DNA from: Acanthornis magna
Lineage: Eukaryota; Chordata; Aves; Passeriformes; Acanthizidae
Length of the DNA: 64,000 bases
Assembly: GCA_036785705.1 (NCBI GenBank)
Contig: JAWUZG010000018.1
Span: forward strand, 4,375,501-4,439,500
Direction: 5' to 3'
The position numbers were made by a program, and so were the translations under genes. Shown in pieces: positions 52,929 through 64,000 of this stretch (the first letter of the stretch is position 1; each line of letters begins with the position of its first letter). Below the pieces are notes generated by a model. That model was not told the origin of the DNA. It worked only from the letters and a program-made list of their open reading frames with translations, and did not search any database.

Positions 52929-54674
52929 AAGCCTGGTAGCCACTGAACAGTTCTTTATAAAAAGTAAGGATTGATTTACAGAGAAGATCTACCCAAGGTT
53001 TTGATCACCATTTTAACCACTCTTGCTTTTCAGATGATGAATCCCTTCTCTAATTACCAATCATGTGAGAAATCCTCAGCTGGCAAGATTGTGAAGAGCC
53101 TGTCAGCTTGTTAGCTGAACCACCCAAGGCAGAACATTACCTTAAACCCGATCTAAGTCATCAGCAGCTTATTTCCTTTTGATTCTGTATGTCTGTGTCT
53201 TAATAATCCCTTTTTTGTCTTGGATTGCCTTGTTTTGAATTTGGATTTTGCTTGTTTCATAACCTATCACGAGTTAAAGACAATTTCAGATAATTTACTT
53301 TCCACGGGTCTGATATTACCTAAAATCCCAACACTAGAAAATATTAGCAAAGGCTCAAATCCCCAGATTATTGCAAATATCCAAAATACGTGGTTCTATG
53401 TAAGTAGCAGGTCCCTTAGAGCTCTCCAGTGGTTACTATTAGTCAGAGAGTCCTTTGACAGACCATGAAGCAGTGAAAAAGGTGCTGCTCCTCATGTTCC
53501 CCTCCAGCGATGGTAGGATATGTTCACTGAGACCTGAGCAGCTGTTTTTGGGAAACCTGAGCTGCAGCTGAACTTTGCACACATGACCCTGTCCTGTGCA
53601 GTGGCACCACCAGCCATGGGTGAATTGTGTCTGCTGGCCCTGGCCAATCCTTGTCACAGCCACCACTGTCACAGACAGACTGCATGCATGCAAGCTTCGA
53701 AATGTGAAACTTCTATATATTTCTTCTTTTGAGGACAGGGAGGGATTGCCCAGACAAGGGAGGACTCAAGAAACTGTCTATGGATTTTATGTCACTGCTG
53801 TTATCGTATGAATTTCTGCTGTTTAATATGGAAAAGCAAATTGAGCCATGAAAGGATGGGGAATAGGGGATTTAAAAACTGCACCAGGAAGGCAAATGTT
53901 TCCCTATTCTGTTTATGCCTGTCTGTCTAATAAATCTCCTTCCCAAGCAACTCTGCATAAAGTGAGTTGCATGTATTACCCATGGCTCAGCGAGGCATTT
54001 CTGCAGCTGTTGGTATTTAGTAGGCAGCTGCTTGATTTTATAATTTCCAGCAGCCTGCTTCAGAGAGACTCTTGCTGTAGAAAGAGATATGGGAAGTCAT
54101 TAGGCAGCTTTTATTCTTCGAAGTACAATACAGAGGACAGAGTTGGCTGGGATTATAATGGTAGCAGTTACAAATGTTACAGACCTATAGTGATACCGAT
54201 TCTAAAAGATATATTACATTGTAAAAAGACATTACATGCTTAATCTCTGGTTTTAAGAAGATAAAGTGTAAAGACTTTTTTCTTTTGGACTTACATTCTA
54301 AAGCTACAGCCATACTCATGCCTTCCCAGAACAGAGGGGCAGTTATCAGCCACAAGTTTTCTTTAATCGTTTGATGTTTGCTTGTGTGTTCTTACCTCAA
54401 ATACGAGATGAGAACTCCAGGCTCAAGTGCAGGGGACTGTCTTGCTTGTGCAGTACCTTCAGACACGATCCACCTCTTCCCTGCTGTATTTCACGGGGGT
54501 GTGTCCATCCTAGCCAGGTCCTTCAGCTCCCAAAGCTCTCTCCAGGCTGGATGCTGTGCGGCTGGGTTTGCCTCCGTGCTGTCAGAGCACACTTTAACAG
54601 GAGCAGGCAACAAACAACAGGAAAAATGCTGAGCCTTGGGGTACTTTGGGTTTTGACAGAAACAACTGTTTCAG
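52929..54674. other. Non-coding, no recognised element
   Basis: Unique-looking DNA with frames of 71-131 codons (53439-54243) of chance type. No exon, RNA gene or repeat was recognised until the CR1 fragment that follows. Confidence 0.55.
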
Positions 54675-54758
54675 AAGGTTCTAGAGTTTTGGTCAAAGGA
54701 TGAACCTGATAATCTTGGAGGTCTTTTCCAACTTTAATGATTCTGTGATTTTATAATT
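54675..54758 (+). mobile_element. CR1 LINE, very short 3' end
   Basis: 'GATGAACCTGATAATCTTGG' followed by AGGTCTTTTCCAACTTTAATGATTCTGTGATTTTATAATTC is the terminal CR1 3' UTR with its degenerate tail. The upstream limit is uncertain because of divergence. Confidence 0.85.
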
Positions 54759-57700
54759 CTCTAACTCCACAAGTCCACAGAACATCTAACCAAGTTTGTG
54801 GTTTCTGAACGAAAGTCTCAGAGTGTCTCTGATTTCTGGTGTGGTGATTTGAGACACTGGGCTGCAAGGAGCACGTGCAGGTCGTATGAAAGGCAACTAC
54901 AGTCCGAAGAGGAGAGGGAGGAGATGAAAGATTTGGGTAAGGATGAAATGTCACCGCCAGTTTCCTACTCATGCTCTGGTTGCATGATATCTTTCCCCTA
55001 CAGAGTAATCTTTTTGGGAGAGATGAAAGGAGCAAAACCTATGGTAGTTAGAAGCTAAAGGAGTGTCAGTGGCACTGACTGCCAAAATTGGCTGAGAAAG
55101 CACAAATCTTCAAAACCAAACTTCAGTGCATTAACCCCACCTCAGCAAGGCAGTTACTCTTGGAGAAGCCAGAACTGTCTGAGGTGAAAGAAAGGAGTTT
55201 CTGGGCAAAATGGGGTGGAAGTAAATCAAAGCTTTGGGAGGAATATGTGTAACTTCATGCTGCCTGCAGCTGCTCAGAAAGGAAATGCATGTGAAGTAGT
55301 GAAGCTTGCACCATCTCCATTCCCGTTGTGTTCAGGGTTGAAAGGACTAAAATAAAAGATGCATTTTGCCAATTTTTTAACTCAATGAGCCTCTGATAGT
55401 ACTCTGACTGTGCTCAGAAAGACTTTCAGATCATTTCTATGGTGGAAATTAACTTTTACACAGAGATGAAACCATTCTTTGGCACCATATTAATGAATGC
55501 CTTGAAAAGAATAACTGCAAGAAGGATGCCCCAAATCTAAATCTTTCCCTTCCCTTCTCAACTGGAGTACTCCAACCCTGGATCCTGAGCAGACTCATCT
55601 GTTTTCTCCAAAGGGAGACTAGAATGTGGAGAAGTTTTTTTTTTTATTTTTCAGTTTATCACTTTTTTACCTCAATTGAAATTGGAAATATCTGCAGGGA
55701 TAATTTTAGATGTTTGAAGTTTCATATATACCGTTTTATGTAGACAAAGCACTTTTTTTTCTTTTACAGATAACTGATGAAAGAGAAACATAAATGTTGA
55801 TTAGTGCTTGAATTCTTTAATGTTTCACTGAAAAATGAATTAAGAAGTCAAAAAACGTTAGTATGTCCTGTGGCAGAAGAGAATGGTGACAGCCTTCTCA
55901 GAGGTTTCTTCGATTTATTGTCTGTGCTTTATTGTATGATGCAGTGGTATAGAGCAGTACTTTATATGCTGCAATGTTGTAATTTTACAGAGAGAAAGGC
56001 TTGAAAAAATATGCACTACAATATCTGATGGATCCCACATAGTTCAAAGACCTCAGTTGGAACAACACATTGTGGATATAATTGATATTCGATATAATCA
56101 TTGATTAATTCTGTTGAACTGTCATAATAAAGGGGTAAAAGATGGTTAGAGATTATGTGAGGGGACTATGTTTCACTGTTTGAAAAATGGTTCCAATGTT
56201 AAAAATAGCAACTTACTATTGGAACAGCGACAGCTAAAGAAGATGAACCAAATTAGACCAACAAACACAACATAATATCAAAATTGCAAATTAATGATTG
56301 CCTTAAAGACAAAAGAATACCTGTTAGCACTTGAAGAAAGGAGCTAAAACCTGTGATGTTAAAAAGAAAAGTCTAACCACGATATAATCTTACTTAGACA
56401 GCCAGCTCCAGGTGAACTGCTGTGCAGTAGGGCAGGAGGCTCAGCCTCTGCTGCACGTGGGACTCCTAAGGTCATGCACTTTGTGTTCGTGGGGACAGTC
56501 CGGGTGGTTTCAGCAATATTGAAGTGCAAAGACAACAGGCTCTGCCTTGGTGAGGAACATATTCTACAATTTTCAGCCTAATAGATCATGGCAGATTAGA
56601 GGGCACTGGAGGGACAGAGGGAGAAGAGCAAGGATGCATAATGCAGCTGCTGGGAGTATAGAAAGCAGACATCACTGGCAGCTGCTTAATTACATTTTGC
56701 CAGTTTTCACTATAAAACCCATCGCTTCTCTCTTTTCCAGATGATTGTTAAGGGGCTGAGGGGCCTGAAGGTATTTTTATGAAGAATTGAAAGAAAGGAG
56801 GAGAAAAGCGGAGGGGAGTGAAGGCAGCACAGGGGAAGCTGCTCGCTGCGGCAAGTGCTAGCGCTGTGCCAAGGCTGGGCCACTGTGCCAAAAACTGCCT
56901 GGGCTGGGACAGCACGTGCCAAAAATGGGGCTCAGCAGGGTCTGTGGCTATCCATGGGGAGTGGAGATGGATCCATGGATGTGGGAAATGTTACGGCAGA
57001 GGTGGTTCTCTGGGTAACCTGGAGGAAAGGAAAGGCAAGTTGAATTGGGACTCTTGATCTTTCCCTAGTGGGAAGAGGTTTCTCCTCTCCTGAAGAATAC
57101 TGCAGCTTGTTTTGTCTGCCTGGTGGGAACTTGTGTCATTGTAGGTCAAAAGTGCCGAGGTCGTTCTTTTATGGCTCTAATTATGGGGAAGGAAATGGTC
57201 ATCAAAAATGTCTGAGTTTTCTGTGGTAATCTATCTCCTGTTAAAATCTATTAATAACTAGGTATGTGTGATGGGATTGCTGCTCATAACGCAGAATAGG
57301 AGGCAGCACCTCACCTTTATAACATGGTTTAATAAGGGTAAAAACCCCCCCTCAACCAACCAAGGGAAACACAGTAGAAAAAAATCCCTCTCTTTTCTAG
57401 TCTGCTGTGTTCTCCTCTCTGTTACTTAACAGGCAACTCTGTGTGTGGATACAAATGTCCCCCTGTACATTTTTTAGAACTGATGTTGAATATTGCCTGA
57501 ATATAATGAAAGTATAAAATCTGAATTCCTACAATTTTAATAAAATTCAGTATCTGGAGAGAGACCTTCCTATTACCCTAGTCAAGAAAGGTCAACCCAC
57601 CCTTTATTAGATAATTTGTATTTTCATGCTTGCATTTCTCCTCAGAAAGGAGCCAGAGTAAAATGGGCTAATCCTTTTTACTTGAGCAAAAGAAGAGTGC

Positions 57701-58077
57701 AAAGCATTATAAACGAAAATTTGGGAATTTGCTTTGTTTTTTTAAAGGAACCAACCATAATTCACGAGGACAGCACATTTTCCCCAGAAAGCCTAGAAAA
57801 ACAACAGCATTGAGTAGAAGGCAGCTCTATCATGAGTTGAGAGGACTTATTAAATTCACAGATTATCTGAGAACTGACACTTCCTAACCTGAACAGGATT
57901 ATACCATGCAGTGTAAATAAAAGCAAAGGAAGAGATTGAGTTACTGAGAGAGAATTGGACTTGTGAACAGGAAACTGTAAGGGCGAAAAGAGCTGAGCAG
58001 AGCTTACTAAACCCCCTTACACTGAAGTACAAGTAACCTTCAGAATATGTTCAGGGTAGCCAGATCTGTGTGCATGA
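54759..58077. other. Non-coding stretch
   Basis: Unique AT-rich DNA with a T-run near 55637-55646. The interval 57144-57170 contains AGGTCA and GAGGTCG half-site-like words, which is not enough to call a binding site. A GC-richer patch at 56810-57060 carries two overlapping short frames. No exon, RNA gene or transposon was recognised. Confidence 0.5.
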
Positions 58078-59004
58078 GCAAAACTGGATGAACTGCATGC
58101 TGTAAAAGTGAAACAGAAGGTGTTTAAGCTCCTCAAGCCTCACAGGGAAAAAAAAAAAAGAAATCTGCAAGGCATAACACACAGGCAGCATCTCATCCCT
58201 CAGAGTCATGTGCTTGCCTGGAGCTGCGTGGGATTGCTCCGTGTGGAGCAGCTACCTGGGCAGCATCATACTCTGGTAGGTGTCAGCAAAGGCAACAGTG
58301 AATTGCTGGATCATGGCTCTGTGAAGGGGATTTTGGAAGCTGTCACAAGCATGTACTGCCAACAAGCCAGCAGGGCACGGCAGTGCTGTTTAGCAGTGTC
58401 AGCACAAGGTGGTGATAACCTTGTTGTGTGGTGTTTCAGGGTGCAGAGTGATGCTGAGGTGTGCTGCATTCAGATTGAGGTGGCCAAGGAATGTAAAGGA
58501 AAAATTCTCTGTTTGATGCATTTGGGGAAAAAAAAAAATCACCTGTTAACAGCTCTGAGCCTTCTGGTAAATATGAGAAACTGTGCCAGGAAGACCTCAA
58601 TTTACTCTTGCATTAGCATCAGGGCAAATGAGCCTTACCCAGAAAAGGCTAAGGCAAGAGGAGGACTGCAGTTCCTCATGGCAACAGCAGACGGTCCTAA
58701 GAGAAAAGTATCCCACCTCAGGGCTAAAGGCAGCTGTCCTGTATCTATCTCCTGCTTTCTGACTGCCTCTGTCACAGCCTTGGTGACACTGACAATGAGT
58801 GTCTGTACAGTGACAGTGGTGCTTGCCTTTGGAGCAGGGACAGCAATCCAGGTGACACGGCTGAGCTTTCAGGCACCTGGCTCAGAGCATCTCTGTCACA
58901 ACACTCCCACTGCACTTTGCTGTCATTCTCAGCTAAGAGCCAACAGTACATGCCTCACACGTGATTGTTTGTCACATCAGAAGAATTTACCCCTCCAGGC
59001 TTAG
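58078..59004 (+). other. Unusually long open reading frame, unidentified; probably not a gene
   Basis: After a TGA at 58075-58077 one frame stays open to a TAG at 59002-59004. The first possible start in many tables is GTG at 58108 (298 codons). The first real ATG is at 58351 (217 codons), so a eukaryotic product would be shorter. Counted from the GTG, residues 1-20 are Lys/Arg-rich because of a 12-A run (58148-58159). A second A-run (58528-58538) encodes Lys-Lys-Lys around residue 141. Residues 211-249 form a hydrophobic, Val/Thr-rich stretch that could span a membrane. About 19 cysteines (6%) are far above normal protein composition and resemble a translated non-coding sequence. I recognise no domain, no signal peptide and no transposon. 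It is the longest frame in the window. Confidence 0.2.
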
Positions 59005-59304
59005 CTCCATCACCATTCACAGCCTCTCTAAGGACAGGCAGCCTCCCACCCAGGCTGCCTTAAGCTGTTGGTGTCTCCTCAGATGCTCACCTTTCAGATA
59101 AATTTGGTAAATTAGACATCAGGATTTTAGGTGGAAGGTTTTGGAGGTCTGCAGGTAGAGTTGGTCAAATGGGAAGAAAACTGGCTAATGGTTGAATTCC
59201 ATATGCTGCAGCCTCAGGGCTTGACTTATTGGTATTTGCTCAGAACGATTCAATAATCACACCTCCTGGTGAGGGACAGAAATCCTCTCCTCTTTGTTAC
59301 CTAG
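59005..59304. other. Non-coding spacer
   Basis: About 300 bp between the long open frame and the exon-like segment. It ends in a pyrimidine-rich tract and TACCTAG at 59298-59304. Nothing else is recognisable. Confidence 0.5.
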
Positions 59305-59434
59305 GAACTGCTGATGGTACTCTTTATCTTCCAAAAAATACCTTCAATAATACCACTGGGGGGGCCTGGGGTGTTTGCTGCTACAGAGCTGCTCTTTGCC
59401 ATACCCTGGGCTCAGTTGCACAGCTGTTCCCAAG
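59305..59434 (+). other. Exon-like segment with near-ideal splice signals, unidentified
   Basis: A pyrimidine-rich tract (CCTCTCCTCTTTGTTACCTAG, ending 59304) forms a good 3' splice site. AAG followed by GTAAGT at 59435 is an ideal vertebrate 5' splice site. The enclosed 130 nt is a typical exon length and is open in two frames. One frame reads Glu-Leu-Leu-Met-Val-Leu-Phe-Ile-Phe and continues hydrophobic. The other reads Thr-Ala-Asp-Gly-Thr-Leu-Tyr-Leu-Pro-Lys-Asn. Neither matches a protein I know. A non-coding RNA exon or a decoy (pseudo-exon) is the more likely reading. Confidence 0.22.
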
Positions 59435-59549
59435 GTAAGTTGGGATATATTCACCCAGCAGGTATCCTTTCTTTTTTTAAAAAAAGCAGGTTTAGCAGAT
59501 GAGTGTGTGAGAGCTAGTGTATCCACACTGCAAGAGAAAATATTAATTC
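59435..59549. other. Short spacer before CR1
   Basis: Contains a T-run and A-run pair at 59471-59486 and no recognised element. Confidence 0.5.
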
Positions 59550-59820
59550 AACAATCAGGTCGAGAGGAAATGGAATCAATTTGCACCAGGAATGTTTTTG
59601 ATTGGATATTAGGATTTTTTTTCATGGAAAGGGTGATCAAACATTGGAACAGGCTGCCCAGAGAAGTGGTGGAGTGACCATCCTTGGAAGTGTTCAAAAA
59701 ACATGTGGATATGGCCCTTGAGGAATCGGTGGTGAAAATGGGGGTGGTGTTAGGCTGATGGCTGGGTTTGATGATCTTAAAGGTCTTTTCCAGCTTTAAA
59801 GATTCCATGATGTTGTGATT
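59550..59820 (+). mobile_element. CR1 LINE, 5'-truncated 3' end
   Basis: 'AGGAAATGGAATCAATTTGC' followed by ACCAGGAA, 'GATTGGATATTAGGATTTT', 'GAAAGGGTGATCAAACATTG' followed by GAACAGGCTGCCCAGAGAAG, 'GTGTTCAAAAAACATGTGG', and 'GATGATCTTAAAGGTCTTTT' followed by CCAGCTTTAAAGATTCCATGATG give the full CR1 3' UTR order. It matches a different sub-type from the copies at 28.2 and 52.6 kb ('GTGGTGGAGTGACCATCC' block and longer spacer). It is not coding. The 100-codon frames on both strands here are readings of the repeat. Confidence 0.95.
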
Positions 59821-62800
59821 GAAGAAAACTCTAAACATGCCAAGAACCACAAACGGGGTAAATAACTAGCCAAGGGAAGCACTGTTTTTGAGGATTGTTT
59901 CATTATCTCATTTATTTTCTGCTGAAAGGTGAGATTTGGGATGGCTGTTTCCTTGTCTTGCAAGTTCAGGCATGAAGAGCTTTACTACCTTTACCATCAG
60001 GAAGTTATTTAAATATTCTTCACACCTTACCCATAAAGGACCTAGACAATGTTTGTGCTACAACACAGCTGCAGTGCTCCCTTTTGAGTTTTCTTGCATC
60101 TAAACCATCCCAATGCTTTACAGATTTCTTCGAGGGGAATTTTTTTCCACATTTTTTTCCTTATTACTGTCCTCTGGACTGCCTCAAGTGGGTTCTTCCC
60201 TATCACTTGTTTCAGGCTGAGAATTGTGAAGGATTAATGTCTTAGACATACAATTCAATGTTCTGATTTTGCATTTCATTACCATGTCTCATGTTCCTGA
60301 CTTGTCTGTCATGAGCCTGTGAGCTCTTCACGCACTCAGTGTGATGTGGCTTGACATGACTGTAATAAACTGGTGATAAAACAGAAGCCACATGGTCATC
60401 AAAACCGGGGCTTCAAATAGTATAAGTAAAATCAAAATATAGGAAAGTTTTAAAAATTTCTGCTAGATCTTTTGAAGAAAATTTGCATTAACAATCCATC
60501 CTTTTAGCAGCAAGGAAGAGCAGGACTGAGAAGACAATGCTTTTCTTCATTTACATTGCAGAAAAAACGTAATGACAATTTTTTTTTTCACTTGAAAAGG
60601 CAGAGGTGGATAAAAAAAGTAGAGTGAAAAATGCCTGAAGAAGCTGGGGAGTATTTGACACATCTTCCTTTTTAATTCCAGTTCACTCTAACATTAATAT
60701 AGTGTACTTTGGATCGAAAAACAGATTAAAATGGCAGGTTGCAAAGATGGGTCCTTTGAAACCCCTTTTAAAGTGAAAGGAAAATTAGATAACTTTCATG
60801 CATGTATTGTCTGTATATCAAAATCTTATTTCTGTAAAGGGATACCTACACATTGGAGACTGCTTTAGGAATCAGATTTTCTGCTGAAATGGTTGAAAAG
60901 GTATCCCAGAGGTGGCTCTTCAAAACGCTGTTCAGGCTCAGAGCTCTTCAGTTTTTGAACTGAATATCAAGAAGCGTTCAGCAGATGGACTGTCAAAGAG
61001 CAGATCAATTTTGTTTCACCCACGTATCAGCTGTGTAAAGGGCAATAGTGACCCATGACTCCGAACTATGGGGAACAGTTCCCCAACCAACAACACACAC
61101 GTGCATAGCACAGGTGAAGAGGGTAGCCTGGCAAAGCTTTAGATCAGCTTGGTGATGATACCACCTCATCCAGGATTATATTCGTGTTGTGGCTTCCCAG
61201 AACAAAGATATGGATTGGTGTGGGCCAACATGGTGAAAAGTCTGACACAAATTTGGTGGAGCAGAGCATGAACCTTCACAGTGCCAGTTCCTGCCACAGT
61301 CCTCTTTCAAAGGACATAAATCAGGGATAGATATCTAGAGGACAGAAAGGAGGGAAGGAAAGAAAGGAATTGGGTGTATGGCTCCCCCACCAGCCCTCAG
61401 TCAATATTAGGCCAATTAGGCCTTTTCTAGGAGGTGGGCTGCACATGCTGAGTGAGACTGTGTGTTAAAACTGATGGTTTGGTATCAATCACCAACATTT
61501 ACTTCACTTTGTGCTTTTGTACCTCTCTATAAATTTCTCCCTAGTTCTTAAAGCTATTTATAAGGGACCCTTGAGGTGTGAAGTGACATTGAGATAGCAG
61601 AGCAAGAACATGGGTAGCACAGAACACCTAATCTAGCCATGCAAAAGCCCCAGCAACGATGAATAAGAATAGAGCAGAATAACTTCTCTTAGGAACTGGG
61701 ACCTTCTGTAGCATCTTTTTTAACCTCAGAATAAAAGAGGGAACTGCCTAATACTGGAGTGCAGTGAAACACAAACAGTAGCTCTAGCAGTTGGTGTTAT
61801 GTGGAGGAGCTGAGTTCATAATGTTAACTCTAAAAAAGGTGACATTTCACTAAGTGCCTGCAAATATATCTCACTTTTAAGCTCCTTGGTCGAAGGATTA
61901 TCTTTGCTCAAAGATCATCCTTGTCTTTAGTGAGCCACATCAAAATACAAGCATTAAGTAAGAAGCAATAACAGATAACGTTCAGTTTTGTCTGTGATCT
62001 CCAAAAATAATACGACTAGGCTATTACAACAGCTAAAATGGGGAATTTAGGGGTGATACAGAAGAGAATATTTTCTACTCTGACGCCACAGTTATATAAC
62101 CAGAGAGTTTCTAATGTACATCAGTTGTCACAACAGTGAAGTCTTTTACACTGTGGAGATAATTTCCTACTCTGTTACTTTTATGCATTTCTCTATCGCA
62201 ATGAGGGTGAAGTTGCTATTATGAGAAAAATTTGGAGAGCAGCTAATTATACTGGACTGAGCCATCCTGCAGCTGTTTTACATTGGTTTCTAGAGTCCAA
62301 CTAACATTTAAAAAATGTATGCATATCTTATTATTCTTCCAGCAAATCTTTTTTAAAGTCAACCTTTCCTTACAGGGCATCGAGCACAGCTGGTTTTATA
62401 GGGTTTTAGTTCCAAACCCTCTTCACCCCACCTCCCCAGCCAAACTTCCTCATCATATCAAAGAAAAGGGCCAATAGCATTCCTCTGTCAAGGATTGCTG
62501 ACTCTCTGCCATGGCTGCCCAACCAAAAGCCATCCATCCACGGTCTTCACTCTCGCCTCTCTTCTTCCTTCCTCGTGCACTGAACATCCCTCTTCTCACA
62601 GTCTTTTTCTCTCACTGACATCATGAATTCTGCCCTGCTCTCAGTTACAGATGCGGTTTAGTTTATATATGTGGATAATTTTTATATATCAGCCTTCATT
62701 TTATAACCGTGTCCTCACATTATCCAACATTTGTTTTCATGTGCCAGCATCACTCTGCTCTAGTTGAACACCACCAGATCACATCATGTGCCCACTGAAA

Positions 62801-64000
62801 ATGCTTAGTATAGTAAAATGTTTGAACATTCCCATGCACAGTGTGAATATAAATTGTCAGAGAGGTGAACTTCTGAATTTATATTGGGCAAAAATTGCAT
62901 TTTCTTGGTAAACTTTTAAAAAATTTACATTTTATTCTGAGTTTTAACATGAACCTGTTGAAGACTCAGTTTCAGTATTCTGTCACAGAAAAGGAGAATA
63001 AACTATAATATTGTATTGTTTGGATCAAGTAATATAGCTAAGATTAAATTAAAAAATCATCTGAATTGCTCTCTCTGGAAAACACACAGTTGAGCTGTTG
63101 AACAGCTATTGCCCAGTACTCATTTAAAAAGTTTTAGAGGCTTAAATGGCTTTGTTTGTTGTCATTTTGGGCCTTAATTGCTTCTCATTCCTCTTTGTGC
63201 CATGTACATGGAGCTATAACAATGGAATTTTCAAATCAAATGGCGTCATTTCTGCCTGTGATAAAGGAGATTGTTTGGCAATACTGAAAAGCAAAGCTGA
63301 AAAGTTAAATAGTTGGAATATCACAGTCTTCAGCTCTTCTTAAGACAATACAATTAAAAAATCATAGAGAGAAATTGAAATGTTTTAGGATAAAGCCTGA
63401 GAAGAGATATTAGCAAGTTTGAAATTTCTTGATGTCAATCTAGAAAGTGCAGTGAGAATTTGTTTGTCCTATCGAAAAAGTGATCAGTGACTATTTCATC
63501 CCTCTGTTTATTGTTTCTCAATTAATAAAGGGATGACATCAGTAGCCTCAATGACAGTTTCCAGCCGCTGCATAAGCCCTGACATACTGGAATCTCTTAC
63601 AAAGCAGTAGGCTGTGGCCTTGTAACAAGTTCCCCTTGTCAATAACCCTGTTCCTCCTAAGAAGACCAATTACTTTTTGGCTGAAGTAGGTAAATTTGCC
63701 AGGTAATTGATCCTGAAAGCTGCCTGTGGGAGGAGGAGACTGTCCATTCCCATTATTCACAGCAATGGGACAAAGAGGAAAGTGCTTACTTTTCTTAGGA
63801 ATTTCTTAGGATTTTTTACAGCAACACTAGGAAAACTTTTGTAACGATTATGCCCATGCAGGAGAGGAATAGATTGTATTGGGAGGAGAGAAGTGGTGTC
63901 TCTACTGCTGGGAGTTACACAAGGACCTTTGAGGAATTCTATTTGATTCTTCCTTGGGTCAAGGGTCAGGCATCGATTATCAAGATGCAAATAACAGATC
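59821..64000. other. Non-coding stretch to the window end
   Basis: Unique AT-rich DNA. A purine-rich AGGAAAG patch lies at 61342-61369. Frames of 64-77 codons near 62283-62477, 63146-63343 and 63548-63990 are of chance length with no recognisable product. No exon, RNA gene or mobile element was recognised. Confidence 0.55.

Noticed and set aside
1..64000. CRISPR arrays, bacterial operons, phage genes, ribosome-binding sites
   Set aside because: The sequence is vertebrate nuclear DNA; no regularly spaced direct-repeat array or prokaryotic gene was seen.

Overview
The window looks like nuclear DNA from a bird. The clearest evidence is a set of 5'-truncated CR1 LINEs whose 3' ends show the avian pattern (a 'GGTC-TTTCCAACC' block followed by ATTCTGTG-type tails), plus a solo LTR of a type common in birds ('TTTGGCTGGGATAGAGTTAATTTT' class, recalled from memory). 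A passerine is plausible from the LTRs, but I cannot prove it from the sequence alone. The DNA is AT-rich and CpG-poor. I recognise no CpG island, no bacterial-style operon, no tRNA or rRNA gene and no protein-coding gene. This fits an intergenic region or one very long intron.

Layout. Positions 1-23 kb are essentially unique AT-rich DNA broken by simple repeats. It holds one striking object, a near-perfect 73-bp palindrome at 13592-13664. An ancient minus-strand CR1 relic lies near 23.4-23.8 kb. A cluster of younger insertions follows at 28.2-30.2 kb: a 620-bp CR1 3' end, a plus-strand solo LTR with an internal deletion, and an abutting LTR-like element in the opposite orientation. At 36.65 kb there is a five-copy 14-bp GGAA-rich tandem repeat. 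At 39.5-40.3 kb there is a long ancient CR1 of the turtle/crocodile-like type, whose whole 3' third can still be followed. From 48 to 60 kb there are four more avian CR1 3' ends, all on the plus strand.

Most of the short open frames are chance frames or antisense readings of repeats. The exception in length is a frame open from 58078 to 59004. It is 298 codons if counted from a GTG, or 217 codons from its first true ATG at 58351. It has no family resemblance I recognise, is rich in cysteine and crosses two poly-A runs. I treat it as an unexplained open frame, not a gene. A 130-nt segment with very good splice signals (59305-59434) follows 300 bp downstream. Two other exon-like segments (119-228 and 15453-15715) are recorded with low confidence. 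No genes in this window can be shown to work together.
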